A stretch of 64,000 nt of DNA from Protula sp. h YS-2021 (lineage: Eukaryota; Annelida; Polychaeta; Sabellida; Serpulidae). Position 1 is the first letter of the stretch. Each line of letters starts with the position of its first letter. The stretch covers positions 5,698,264 to 5,762,263 of the forward strand of contig OX457034.1 in assembly GCA_949752745.1 (NCBI GenBank). The letters are read 5' to 3'. Below are positions 26,655 through 38,732 of the stretch, piece by piece. Below the pieces are notes generated by a model. It did no database searches. It was not told the DNA's origin and saw only the letters and a program-made list of their open reading frames with translations. A program made the translations under genes and the position numbers.

Positions 26655-28971
26655 GAAAACAAAACAAATGAATGTCGAAAAGAGTAATGTTATACCATAT
26701 GATGGCCAAACTATTTTCCCCTAAATTTAGAAAAATGAAAAGAATTAACAAATTTATTTGCGTCTTCTACAACTGTTGGCTAAATTCAGGAAACTTAAAT
26801 TTTGGGTTATTGAATGTCCTTCGGTTATAGCAAGGGTTATTCACATAACATTTGGATTCAGATGCCCTAAATAGATTACGGAAGGGCGTGTAATAGCCCC
26901 AGACTTTCTTGATGTAGCTAGTTAATGTTCAAAACCATAGTAAACACTGTTATTCTTTTTGCATGTATATCACTTCAGAACAAACTTGTTATATGTTTGC
27001 TCTCCAGCAGCTTAAAAAATATCTTTTAAGCCAGGTAGTTTACTGCCAGAATAAACCCAGAGTTTGCCATTTCTCACACGCTGAATTACTCTATGCTTGA
27101 TATATCACTTAGCAGCTTTTCATTTTGAGCTAGTTGATCGAGGAAAAGGCATAGGTCAGTGAGTGTATTCATGAACATTGATATTTGAGTCGAAATTAAT
27201 AATTCACTTCACTCAATACATAGCCAGTCCCTTTTTTAACGGTTTTTGGTGCGGGAAAGGGGGAAAGAGGTCAGGACTCGTTTAGGACTCTTTCACTGGA
27301 CTGTATCATCTAAAAGTACGAGAGAATTTTAGAGACTGACTCAAGGAAGTGAGTGGAAGTAATCTTGGCCGTTGAGCCTTTGCTATTTGCATATTTAAGG
27401 CATTTATTTTTGTATCTTATATTATTGCCCGTTCGACCACGTTGTGGTTCTGACCGTGTTTTTCACAACTTCCTTAAATTATTTTACCGGATATCTGATA
27501 AGTTCCAGCCTGAACCCGGCATGTTCCCCCTCCAACTGGTATATTCACTCTCTCAGCCTGGATTGATCCCCCTCCATCTGGTATTGTAACGCCTCCAGCC
27601 TGTTTGTTATCATTTCTACACGATCCCAGTAACCTACGAGGGAGAGGAGATAGAACTGGTTAGAGTAGATCGTAATAAGCCAAATGACACTTTGGGTGTT
27701 TCGAATGAAAAAGCAAGAATTTCAAATTTCGACTGGGAGGAAATCGGGTAAAAAAATTGAAGAAATGATAGAAAAATATTGAAGAAATAACGCAGTAACA
27801 GCTCATAAGAGAAATTGAAACTTCAAACTATTTGTTAACACTTTAAAAAAATTAATAATAGAATACGGGTTCTTAAAAACCTGATTGCTCTTTTGAACAA
27901 GAGAAATTTGATATTTAGGCGAAATCTCTCTATACCTTTTTTTCATTTTTACCCGGTTATTTATGTTCGAAACTGATTGCTGGAATGCTAGCCATCGTTA
28001 TTCAGGTAACCAAGTGAAACTCTGCTCGTCAATGCATCAATCCTTCCCCCAATCATCCAGGGGTACATCCAGGGGTACTAAAAAATGATGCACGACGTTC
28101 TTTATTAGCCTTTTATTCCAACCCCCCCCTAAAAAAATGTTCGCGTTTTATTCTTTTTTACAATCAGTACATCAGTCAACCTGGTATGTTCCTCCCTCAA
28201 CCCGGTATGTTCCTACCTCAACCAGGTATGTTCCTCCCTCAATCTGAAAAAAATAATAAATCCAGATAATTTTTCGAAAATGTCCCGATAAAACACTTCA
28301 GATAATCTTTCAGGAATAAAAATGGCTGCCGGAGCTGTGGTGCTTTTCTCTCTAGTAGATAGCAACTCAAATTGTGAATTGCTATCGTCAATAGTTGTAT
28401 TCTACTGTAAGTTGTCATATGTCAGTTCTGAATCGACGTAAGTAAAGCAAAAGTGTTTCACTTTTGGGCGATAATGGTGCGCAGAAAAGGATTATGGGAA
28501 GATTATCTGAATGTAAAGCTCGATACACTTGAGAATGTTTCGAGGCATTATCGAAAAACCAAGAAACATCTGATTTCCGAAACATTTTCGAAACATTATC
28601 CTTGCCCAATAAAACGCAGGTTCTGTCGCATAAAAAAATGGCAGTTTCTGTAGTAACCAGTCTTAGCAAACGGATGTCCGTTAACATCCAGACACGAGCA
28701 AGGAAATTGTAAGTTAGATTTAGATACAGTAGAGACATACCCGCTCATCAGTGGCCCGGTAATAAAAAATCTGTTGTAATGTAGATACCTCCAGAACTTT
28801 GTGATCAGTGCTAAACCTATTAAAACCCATTAAACTTATTGTTTTCGAAATGGAGCTTTTTTGCGAAAAGGACCTATTAAAACCTATTTTTTAAAACTGC
28901 TAATTCATTTTTGTTGCCTATATTTCTGAACATTATCCATTTCTCACACAAAATATTACCCCCCCAAAAAA
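26655..28971. other. AT-rich intergenic DNA with small repeats
   Basis: No gene was recognised. It contains two small 23-25-bp repeats of the type caacccggtatgttcctccc (27506-27598 and 28168-28243) and a truncated MITE copy at 27675-27980. The rest is unassigned. Confidence 0.45.
27675..27980. mobile_element. Truncated copy of the TAAGCCAAAT MITE
   Basis: aataagccaaatgacacttt, then gggtgtttcgaatgaaaaag and further internal matches (gatagaaaaatattgaagaa, atttttacccggttattt) align with the complete copy at 38733-39087. The right terminal repeat is missing. Confidence 0.7.
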
Positions 28972-29950
28972 AGGCTTTGTCGGGCTGGTCTTATCACATC
29001 GATAGAAGGGTATCGATCGTCTGTTTGTGCGTGTGTACGTAAGAACATATGCAAACCTTTAGTTAAAATGTCTCTTCTCGCTCAATTTTGATCGGATTCC
29101 TTTCATATTTTGTACGAATATTCTCTGGGCAGGCCTTTTTTGGCGACCCGTCAAAATTTGGCCAAATGGGGGGCATATAAAAGTTTCCAATTTTCAAAAT
29201 GCTACTCCCAAAATTTTGATCAGGTTAAATTTATATTTTGTGCGAATATTCTGCAGATTGGTCTCTCTTGAAAAATTACCACTTTTTTTTTTAGCCCTCA
29301 GCCAATATAAAAATTTTTTGTTGCCAATTTTCAAAATGCTTCTTCTCGAACAGTTTTGATCAGATATTATTAAAATTTTGTACGAATGCTCTTAATGTAG
29401 GCCTCTCTTGAAAAAAATGGTTAAATGGCGGGTTTTTTTTATTCCCCAGAGGGGGAATATGTTCGATCGACCGTGTGTTGGTCTGTCATCAACAGCTTGT
29501 TAACACGATAACTTGAAAACTGCTGCAAGGATTTTAATGAAACTTGGTATGTGGCTTCTATGGGAACAAACACAGATCGGTATTGAAAATGGGCCTGGTT
29601 CTTTCAAGGAAAATGGACCAGCTGGACTGGGAAAATTTCAGCTCTTGATTGACTATTGATGTCCGTGTTTAACTGATAGGGGGGGGGGGGGGGGGGCTGT
29701 GGGGAATATGGGGGCTATGCACTCTGCTCTGGTTTAATTTACTGATAACCATTTTTTTTAAATACTTGACCTCCCACATTTGTATCAGATCCCTTTCCAA
29801 TTTTGTTCGCTTGATGTTTCTCTCCTTGAAAGAATTGCATTTTTGACGATCCTCCAAAAATTGGCTAAACGGGGTGCATTTATAACTTTAGATAGGCAGT
29901 TTTCAAAATGCTTCTACTTCCACAGTTCTGATCGGATTACCTTCTAATTT
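28972..29950 (+). mobile_element. Repeat family E copy interrupted by a family B element
   Basis: It starts gtcgggctggtcttatcaca at 28979. Family E repeats run to about 29440. Then attccccagagggggaatat (a hairpin), a cgaccgtgtgttggtctgtc stretch and aatgaaacttggtatgtggc mark a different family to about 29745, after which family E words resume (gacgatcctccaaaaattgg). G17 lies at 29680-29696. Confidence 0.65.
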
Positions 29951-29984
29951 AACATAAATGTTAACAAAGCCTTCTTGTCTTGAA

Positions 29985-30055
29985 AACCCACCCGTACCAC
30001 CTCCCACCCGAGCCAACTCCCACCCGTGCCAACTTTCACCCGTACCACCTGCTTT
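29985..30055. repeat. Short (cccaccc-gt-gccaact) minisatellite
   Basis: Four imperfect units of acctcccacccgagccaact. The complement of the 31530-31715 array has the same core. Confidence 0.7.
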
Positions 30056-30547
30056 GAAATGTAAATGTGCACGAAATTGTTACAGCATTGAATTTTTAGG
30101 CCCCAAGCCTTCGGATTCGGGCCTATAGATTTGGGGTGTCCAACCGTCCGTCTGTCCGTCATCGCTTTATACCCGTATGAATTTGGGGGTGGTTGGGGCC
30201 TGCTTGTGTTTCACAAATACTTCCCTGCCATTTTTCGATTGAAGTCGTGTGAACTTGCATTAGATGTAATTTGCTTCTTCTAAGGCACAATCGCGTACTT
30301 CAGCCTATCCAGCGTTCAAAAAGTCTAGCAAAAAAGTTGGGAGCCCGACGAGAAATCTTGGAGACCGACATTGTTCCAGTTTTCATACATACACAATGTA
30401 TTGCACGTCAGCTGTTCTTGTACATACTCACCTTAGGGAGAATTTACTCCTGGTTATTCCAAGCAAATCATTTTTTTCCGATGTTGTAATACACAATACA
30501 CCCAATTTTTAACAGTTCACACCGCTTAAAATGATCGGGTAGTTTTC
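30056..30547 (+). other. Hairpin-headed repeat (family C) and unassigned DNA
   Basis: gccccaagccttcggattcg ggcctatagatttggggtgt then ccgtccgtctgtccgtcatc at 30101-30166 follows the same head layout as families A, B, D and E. The rest has no recognised feature. Confidence 0.45.
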
Positions 30548-30995
30548 TGATGTCCAGTGTATCGCGTATCACGTATCAGTAGGCTTGTGTGGTCTCCAAA
30601 ACGTGGTAGTCATATCGTAAAACCCGGTTGTTGAAAATTCGTACAAATTTTTGAAGGATCTGGTGAAAAATGTGGGAAAAGAATCATTTTGAAAATTGAC
30701 TTCCAAAAAAAAAAAAAATTAAAAATGCCCCCCCCCCCGCCATTTGGTCAAATTTTGGTGGTTCACAAAACATTTAATATGCAAAATTGAAGATATTCCA
30801 ATCAAAATTGTAGGAGAATCGTTTTGAAAATTGGCAACCAAAAAAATTCTACATGGCTCCCATTTGCCCAATTTTTGCCTGGATAATATTGGTGCAAAAG
30901 CATTTTAAGTAAAAGTTCACATGTCTACGCATGTCCATGCAGATGACGGATATCATCTGTACCGATGTGGTAAGACGAGCCCCACACTAGTCTGA
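30548..30995 (-). mobile_element. Repeat family E, short copy, minus strand
   Basis: Read on the minus strand it starts ggggctcgtcttaccacatc, passes ccaaaatttgaccaaatggc and ends gactaccacgttttggagac then ctggacatc. Left and right ends are both present in only about 450 bp. Confidence 0.65.
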
Positions 30996-31529
30996 GAAAA
31001 AACGAAGTTCTGAGACACCGTTCTACTGTACTGCCATACTGACCAACAAAACAGTCATCTCATCCAGTACAGAAATGGTTATGGATATGATTACATTACA
31101 GAAATAATAAAAAAAAAAAAAATCGAAAAAGTTTAGAGCCAGTCCGGCTCCACATTTCAAAAAACTTTGAGCCCTACGCGAAAATCCGGAGCCACGGGTT
31201 TTATCCATATTATACTGGGTCCATTTCAGTTCAAATCAATTTCAATTGCAACTTCAAATACCAGATATCTGATGTATTACTAGAAGCAATTAGTTTTCGA
31301 CTTCGGTGCTTTGGTGTATGGTGGAATATAATAAGAACGTGCAAATCGCTATTAGCTGCTCGGGGTGTCATGGATTACAGACAGATAACAAGAATTTCAA
31401 TGGACCGTCGACTTCTGTGTGTGATGGATTACCGAAATACTGTGCAATATTTTCTGTGTGTACTGGAAAGGTTAATTGTGAAATAAACAGCTTTGTTGTG
31501 ATACAGTTTTATTTTCAATGAAACTGGGA

Positions 31530-31715
31530 GGAATTGGCACGGGTGGCAGTTTGGCGGGTGGGAATGGGCGGGTGGGAGTTGGCACAGGTGGAGTTTGTTG
31601 GGTTGCAGTTGGCACGGGTGGCAATTTGTCGGGTGGGAGTTGGCACGGGTGGCAGTTTGTCGGGTGGGAGTTGGCACAGGTGGGAGTTGGCACGGGTGGC
31701 AGTTTGTCGGGTGCT
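31530..31715 (+). repeat. 21-31-bp G-rich minisatellite
   Basis: About eight units of ggcacgggtggcagtttgtc with gggtgggagtt spacers. It lies about 120 bp upstream of the candidate exon at 31839. Frames across it are artefacts. Confidence 0.85.
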
Positions 31716-31838
31716 TCATTGCATAACAACTTAAATAAAACAAAATGGTAATATCGGTTGATAGTCAAAGCAAGTTCGATCAGTTCTTTTTTGCCAGCAC
31801 ATTTAAATTTCAAATTTTTATTGCCTTTTTTGTTGCAG

Positions 31839-32034
31839 AATGGGAGGAACAAGACAGCATCCAGCCCGACTGCTGTGGCGAAGCCGAGAAAAATAGACTT
31901 GTCAGCAACGCTATGCCGGACGAGGTTTCTGCCCTGCACCAATGCATTGTGTCACGTGACACAGTACAGCACCAATGCATTGTGTCACGTGACACGGGAC
32001 GTGTGATGTCGTTGACACAACCACATTCTGAATA
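31839..32034 (+). other. Weak candidate terminal exon
   Basis: A strong acceptor (gccttttttgttgcag) precedes about 170-195 nt of open sequence in two frames. AATAAA-type hexamers follow at about 32039 and 32062. The 3' part holds two copies of caccaatgcattgtgtcacg tgacac (31938-31963, 31970-31995). No homology is recognisable in either frame and no partner exon was found, so this may be noise. Confidence 0.25.
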
Positions 32035-32039
32035 ATCAA

Positions 32040-33450
32040 ATAAAACCACACAGTGTTGTGAAATAAAAACAAAAACACCACAGTTTTACCAAAACAAACA
32101 CTTCTTCGATGGCGCTGCGCGGTGTGTTTGCGGGGCCGAGATGCCCACTCAACAGCCGAAGCCTGGTGTTGTTCGAGAACTGGTTCTGCCAAGTTAAGTG
32201 AAAGGTGAGCCGTCTTATTATCCCCCGTTGGGGAGGGAGTGCGTGTTGATAAGCACCACAAAGTTTCCGATGTTAAGTCTTCTGTTTTTTTTTAACGTCC
32301 CGGCATGGCAGACTAGGTCCGGAGGGGCATAACCAGGATGTTACCACGAAATTAACATTAAAACATTGTATATATCCTACATATTTATTGTCTGACCCTG
32401 CCCACAGACTGTTGTTTTTTTTTTATTTAATTATATTTCATAACTTTGCCATAGTTGCAGTAGGGATCCACCATTTCTGACTTTTCTTTCATATTTTCTT
32501 TGCAGACCAAGGTTGAGATATGACGTCACCTCCATACCTGCTCCGACGGACAAATTCCTGGTTATCCCCTGTGAAACGGAGGGATATAAGTTTGAGCTTG
32601 TCGGTTTGTCTGTCCGTCTGTCCCACTTGATGGTAAATACCTTGTGGAGTCCACTTCTATTAACTAAAGTGGTTAGAGCTTTTTATCATTCACATAGCTA
32701 ATAACGAGCGAGTGTAGGTGTGCAATGTCAAGATTTCAGTTTGATCGATCACAAATTGTCAAATTTAAAGTCCTCGGAAAATTGTCTAAATTGACGCTTT
32801 CGAGGGTACCTTGTGGAGTCCTCTTGCATATAAAGGAATCATGTAAGAGCAGTTATTCTTTCAGTTATGCAATAATGAGGGAATCAAGATTTGCCACGTC
32901 CAGTTTATGAGTTTCACGGGGGATCCTGCTGCTCTCTGACAGCATCTAGTTTGTGTTCAAAACTGACAGCTTCAGAAATTTGTGGTCACCTTGCTTGATG
33001 CGTCGCACTTGTAACATTGTTGAAGGTCTGTTTCTATGGTGGAGTGTATCCTCAGTGTCTGGCCGTTGTAGGTGGTCCAGACCAATAGAATTCTTAGTTT
33101 CTCAATGTCATTATTCTTGGGAAGTTTAGGAATGTCGATGTTATGTCGATGCTAATACTGAGTCGCCGTTTGCTCTTATTTCGGTTGTGGATGTCAGTTT
33201 GTAGATCAAGAGAATCTGAAGCTGAGCTATAGAGCAAATTAACCATTTATTTCTGTCCACTCCGGGCAGCCGTGCACTTGGCGCTCGCGTTTCTTACATT
33301 CTGCGTCGGCTTATCGATTCGGTGTCTTTACCGAGAATAAACAGCGAGTATAAACCTGACCTTAAATCATACATAAAATGAAGCTGTTGTGTTTTGTATT
33401 AAAAAGAAACGTGCACCAAGTAAAATCGGCCCTTGTTTCAATGGAGCGTG
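32040..33450. other. Intergenic DNA with one hairpin-headed repeat (family D)
   Basis: At 32562-32625, tatcccctgtgaaacggagg gatata is followed by gagcttgtcggtttgtctgt ccgtctgtc. A related inverted stretch lies at 47395-47445. Nothing else was recognised. Confidence 0.45.
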
Positions 33451-33451
33451 T

Positions 33452-34400
33452 TATTGCAGAGAGGTAAATTATTGTGTTGCTGTAGAGAGGTAAATTATTG
33501 TGTTATTGTAGAGAGGCAAATAATAGTGTTATTGCAGAGAGGTAAGTTATTGTGTTATTGTCGGGGTAAATTATTGTGTTATTGTAGAGAGGTAAATAAT
33601 CGTGTTATTGTAGAGAGGTAAATTATTGTGTTATTGTAGGGAGGTAAATTATTGTGTTATTGTAGAGAGGTAAATTATTGTGTTATTGTAGAGAGGTAAA
33701 TTATTGTGTATTTGTAGAGAGGTAAATTATTGTGTTATTGTAGAGAGGTAAATTATTGTGTTATTGTAGAGAGGCAAATAATCGTGTTATTGCAGAGAGG
33801 TAAGTTATTGTGTTATTGTGGGGGTAAATTATTGTGTTATTGTAGAGAGGTAAATAATCGTGTTATTGTAGAGAGGTAAATTATTGTGTTATTGTAGGGA
33901 GGTAAATTATTGTGTTATTGTAGAGAGGTAAATTATTGTGTTATTGTAGAGAGGTAAATTATTGTGTTATTGTAGAGAGGTAAATTATTGTGTTATTGTA
34001 GAGAGGTAAATTATTCTGTTATTGTAGAGAGGCAAATAATCGTGTTATCGCAGAGAGGTAAGTTACTGTGTTATTGTCGGGCTAAATTATTGTGTTATTG
34101 TAGAGAGGTAAATAATCGTGTTATTGTAGAGAGGTAAATTATTGTGTTATTGTAGGGAGGTAAATTATTGTGTTATTGTAGAGGTAAATTATTGTGTTAT
34201 TGTAGAGAGGTAAATTATTGTGTTATTGTAGAGAGGTAAATTATTGTGTTGTTGTAGAGAGGTAAATTATTGTGTTATTGTAGAGAGGTAAGTTATTGTG
34301 GGGGGCAAATTATTGTGTTATTGTAGAGAGGTAAATTATTGTGTTATTGTGGAGAGGCAAATTATTGTGTTATTTTAGAGAGATAAATTATTGTTATTGT
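33452..34400 (+). repeat. 26-bp minisatellite, about 36 copies
   Basis: The unit is gagaggtaaattattgtgtt + attgta, with variants caaataat and gtaagtta and a shorter tcggggtaaat form. The order gagaggcaaataat, gagaggtaagtta, then cggggtaaat recurs at about 33515, 33770 and 34025, indicating a higher-order repeat of about 255 bp. The array is cut at 34400 by a transposon and resumes at 37761. Confidence 0.93.
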
Positions 34401-34902
34401 CAGTGTTGCCACATCATCCTTTTTTAAAAGGATTATCCTTTTTTTCGAAAAAGCCCGATTTTAACCTTTTTTTATCCTTAAATACTTTTTTTTATACTTT
34501 TTTTTAATTTTCATCCTTTTTTTATACTTTTTTTTCGCTTTTCATCCTTTTTTTTTTATTTTGATACTTTTTTTTTTTAGTTTCTTTTTTCGTTCAAAAT
34601 ATCATTTTTTCCTAATTAGTTATATGTTTTTTTTTCTGCTATAATTTTTTCTCACCCTAGTCATAACCCATGATTAGGCCATAATATTAACCGCACTTAC
34701 ACTGTACGTGTATGTAATTTCCAACTTTTTTGCAGCGTCTATTTTTAAAATCAATACATCTGTAGAGAAAGGATATTTTTTTTCATAGAATTGAAACATA
34801 TAATCTGTAAACGTATTCAATTTCTTATCACAGTGTAAAATATCCAGTATTCTAAATGATGTTGAGTAGTTTTTATTTCTTGAATGATTTTCAATAACTT
34901 CA

Positions 34903-34978
34903 TTCTGTAAGTTTGAGTTGCATGTGCGTACGTACTTTATCGATGGTCCCTAGGGACATGCAACTCAAACTTACAGAA
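34903..34978. repeat. Perfect 23-bp inverted repeat with 30-nt loop
   Basis: ttctgtaagtttgagttgca tgt (34903-34925) pairs with its exact complement at 34956-34978. The loop contains tacgta and ccctaggg palindromes. Confidence 0.9.
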
Positions 34979-35089
34979 CGTTACACGTAAGCTGGGGTAT
35001 TCTTATCGGTTTGCGGGTGGCGTCCGTTAGTTAGTTAGTTGGTTGTTTATTTAGTAAACTTTGTTTCAAAATACATCCTACAATTTTGA

Positions 35090-36180
35090 TCCGATGTCAT
35101 TTATTTTTGTTGTGAGGCACCCCTAAAGGGTCGTGCATACGGCTTGTGCTTTTCTAGTCGATCCGATGATTTTTTAATTTTGGGCGAATTTTTGAACAAA
35201 AAAGTTTAAAATGTATCTCCTACATTTTTGACCCGAGGTCATTTATTTTTGGTGTGAGGCACCCCTAAAGGGTCATGCATAGGGCTTGTGCTTTTTTAGT
35301 CGATCGGATACTTTTGTATTTTTGGGGAATTTTTTAAGCAAAATTCTCGAAAATAATTCAAAATGCATCTACTCCTACAATTTTGAGTCAATGTCATTTA
35401 TTTTTGGTGTGAGGCATCTCGAAGGGGTCATGCATACGGCTTTTGCTTTTTTAGTCGATCGGGTAATTTTTGAATTTCTGGGGAATTTTTGAAGAAAAAT
35501 TAAAAATGTATCTCGTCCTACATTTTTGACCCGATGTCATTTGTTTTTCGTCTGAGGCACCCCTAATGGGTCGTGCATACGGCTTGTGCTTTTTTAGTCG
35601 ATCGGATACTTTTTGTATTTGAATTTTTTAAGCAAAAATCTCGAAAATAATTCAAAATGCATCTACTCCTACAATTTTGAGTCACTGTCATTAATTTTTG
35701 GTGTGAGGCATCTCGAAGGGGTCATGCATGGGGCTTGTGCTTTTCTAGTCGATCGGGTGATTTTTGAATTTTTGGCGAATTTTTGAAGAAAAATTTTTAA
35801 AATGTATCTCCTATTACATTTTTGACCCGAAATCATTTATTTTTGATATGAGGCACCCCTAAAGGGTCATACATAAAGCTTGTGCTTTTTTAGTGGATCG
35901 GGTGATTTTTGAATTTTTAGCGAATTTTTGAAGAAAAAATTTTAAAATATATCTCCTCCTACATTTTTGACCCGATGTCATTTATTTCCCGATATCTGAG
36001 GCACCCCTAAAGGGTCATACATACGGCTTGTGCTTTTTTAGTCGATTGGACAATTTTTGTATTTTTATGGAATTTTTGAAGAAAAACTTCAAATTGCATT
36101 TCATCCAACAGTTTTTATCCGATTTCATTTATTTTTTGCATGAGGCATCCTTAGGTGGGTCGGGCACACGGTTTGTGCTA
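35090..36180 (+). repeat. About 145-bp tandem array, eight units
   Basis: The phrase gaggcacccctaaagggtca recurs at about 35125, 35258, 35412, 35552, 35705, 35860, 36000 and 36141. Each is followed by ggcttgtgcttttttagtcg atcgg and, later, catttttgacccgatgtcat. Confidence 0.9.
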
Positions 36181-36214
36181 TTTGATTCAATTCGACTCCT
36201 AAAGCGCGTAAACA

Positions 36215-36740
36215 CAAGGTAAATGAACTTGCGCAGTAGTCAGATTTAACAACCGGACATCGACGCAAGTTACATAAACATGCGCAGTAGTCCAAAATAA
36301 GCACTGCGCATTGATGCAAGTTCAATAGACATGCGCATTGGTCCGAAATGTGAACCGCGCATCGACGGAAGATAAATAAACATGCGAACTGGTCCAAAAT
36401 AAGCACTGCGCATCAACGCAACCTAAAGAAACAAGTACACTGGTCCGAAATGCGAACCGCACATCAGCGGAAGTTAAATAAACATGTGCACTTGGTCCAA
36501 AATAAGTACCGCGCATCAACGCAACCTAAAGAAACAAGTACACTGGTCCGAAATGCGAACCGCACATCAGCGGAAGTTAGATAAACATGTGCACTTGGTC
36601 CAAAATAAGTACCGCGCATCAACACAAGTGAAATAAACATGTGCACTGTTCCATAATGAGAGCCGAGCATCAACGCAAATTGAATAAACATGGGCACTTG
36701 TCTGAATAAGAACTTCGCATCGAGGCAAGTTACAAATGCG
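36215..36740 (+). repeat. 51-bp tandem array (103-bp dimer), about ten units
   Basis: Units alternate between aacatgtgcacttggtccaa aataagtaccgcgcatcaac and acaagtacactggtccgaaa tgcgaaccgcacatc. The dimer spacing is about 103 bp. Minus-strand frames across it are artefacts. Confidence 0.88.
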
Positions 36741-36759
36741 AGCGTTGTTCGAAGGCATC

Positions 36760-37480
36760 TATGGCAGACTATCCAGTCTACCAGAGATACAAAAATTTGT
36801 TTCCCATTTTTCTGGGAAACAAATCTTTGTATGCATTTATCGGTCTATGTTCTGGTCCGGTGCTAAATTATTTACTGAGCTAGCCTTTTGCCGTCTCATC
36901 TTTTGAAGCCCAAATTTTCAGGGAAATTCCCTTGCTTATGCACGCTGGAATTGGTCTTATTTCTTTTCGTAAGCTGGGACTTTGTCCTTGGACAAAGTTG
37001 TTTTTTAGACCAGCCGACCATTCGGGCTGGGCTTATCACATCAATAGAGGGGTATCCGTCGTCTGTATGTACGTGTGTAAACTTTTACTTAAATTAAAAT
37101 GCTTCTTCTCCTTCAGTTTTGATCGGATTCCTCTCAAATTTTAAACGAATGTTCTCCAGGTAGGCCTCTCTTTAAAAAAAATTTTTTTGGCGATCCGCCA
37201 AAAAATTGGCTAAATGGGGGGCATTTAAAATTTTTCGGTTGCCAATTTTCAAAATGGGTCTTCTCCCACAATTTTGATCGGATTCCTTTCCAATTTTGAA
37301 CATTTATTCTCTAGGTAGGCCTATCTTAAAAAATTACTTTTTTTGGCGATCCGCTAAAAATTGGCTAAATGGGGGCATTTAAAAAAATTTAGTACCAATT
37401 TTCAAAACTCTTCTTTTGGCACAATTTGACCGGATTCCTTTATAAATACAATCACAATACAAGTACAATCAGATATGCAA
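36760..37480 (+). mobile_element. Right end of one family E element followed by the left part of another
   Basis: 36780-37000 (gggaaacaaatctttgtatg, tttatcggtctatgttctgg, ctttgtccttggacaaag) matches the right-hand part of the 52.3-53.9 kb copy. It is followed by tagaccagccgac-cattcgggctgggcttatcac, the family E head, and two to three internal repeats. The head-to-tail joint lies at about 36995-37010. Confidence 0.7.
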
Positions 37481-37760
37481 ACACTTTTTGGGCATTTTTT
37501 ACGAAATGACTCACTTTTTCGAACCCACCGAGTTTTTCTGGACCTGAGTCACACTTTCCCTTTTTGACTCACTTTCCTGAGAGCCCAGCGCGAACTTTGC
37601 AATTACAAAAAATGATACAATATGATTAACATTAATGTTTTCTCGATCTTCAGCAAAATATGAATTATCCTTTTTTTCATACTTTTTTTTTCTCAAATTT
37701 ATCCTTTTTTATCCTTTTTTTTTATCCTTTTTTTTTCTTGACGACTCCGTGGCAACACTG

Positions 37761-37806
37761 TATTGTAGAGAGGTAAATAATTGTTATTGTAGAGAGGCAA
37801 ATAATC
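37761..37806 (+). repeat. Remainder of the 26-bp array beyond the transposon
   Basis: tattgtagagaggtaaataa ttgttattgtagagaggcaa ataat is the continuation of the array cut at 34400. Confidence 0.9.
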
Positions 37807-38732
37807 ACGAGTTAGCCAGTATTCATTTTTAAGACGCCCAATTCGGTGATGGGTTGGAGGGGGGTTTATCAGTGAATTGTATAAAATTATTTCGGGATTT
37901 CCTTTCCTCCATGATCTCATTATTTGGCGTTACTTTCACATTTGCCCGAGTGAACACTGGTTAAGAAAATTGTTCAGACGGTAAACTGTTCAGACAGTTT
38001 ACCACAGGTGTATGCGCTGGTGTGGCTAATGTCGTCGTACCTGGCAATATAATAGGGTTATCCTCCGTCCGTGTGTGTCAGCGTATATGCGCTAAGACGA
38101 CGCTTTAAGATGCTAATTCTCTTAACGTTTTCACGAACAGTACTTGGGTTGTCCATTTTTTTAAATAAGAAAAAAAAAAAAAAACATGTCAATTTCAAAG
38201 CTGATGTTTTAGCCAATTTGCATTTTTTTCCCGACAATTTTGATTGGATTCCTTTCAATTATCGCATGACTGTTCCCTTGGTAGTCTGCTCTTGGAAAAG
38301 TACTTTTTTTTTTGCGATTCGTCAAAAATAAACAAGGTGGTGCCACTTTTGATTTTTTAGCCAGTTTGCTTTCATATTTCGTACGAAAGAAGCCCTTCTT
38401 TTTTTTTTTTTTTTTTTAGATTTTTTTTGGTCGACCACCAGAAGTTGGTTTTATGGCGCCGATAGCCCGGGTGTTAGTAAAAAAATCTTTGGCAAAAACT
38501 TTTTTTCTGGGGGGGGGGGGTTATGCCTTGGGGTGTGTGTGTGGGGGGAAATTCTATCTTGATGTAGGGAGGGAGTTGTATCGTGGGGTGAGATGGGGGG
38601 AGTTGTATGTTGGGATAGGGGGGAGTTGTATCTTGCTACACTGATTGTATCGTTCTAGTTTTCGTTGTTACGCCAGCTGCCAGAGTTTGTTACAGATAGT
38701 TTTGTTACACTGCTGTCAGATAGTTTGTTACA
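37807..38732. other. Intergenic DNA with a family E fragment and G-rich stretch
   Basis: A small inverted repeat ggtaaactgt/acagtttacc lies at about 37980-38003. Family E-like words occur at 38040-38350. T and G runs are at 38400-38420 and 38510-38520. No gene was seen. Confidence 0.45.

Larger units (their letters stand above)
34401..37760. mobile_element. 3.36-kb element with CAGTGTTGCCAC ends inside the 26-bp array
   Basis: The ends are cagtgttgccac (34401-34412) and gtggcaacactg (37749-37760). TATTGT flanks both sides (34395-34400, 37761-37766), and array sequence continues beyond. Both ends have T-rich atcctttttt repeats next to the termini, in the same orientation. No transposase is visible; the interior is other repeats (145-bp array, 51-bp array, family E pieces). 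The end sequence resembles hAT-type termini, but the apparent duplication is 6 bp rather than 8. The superfamily is undetermined. Confidence 0.82.

Noticed and set aside
31472..31942. Minus-strand 156-codon frame rich in LPPVPTP
   Set aside because: Encoded by the G-rich minisatellite read in reverse.
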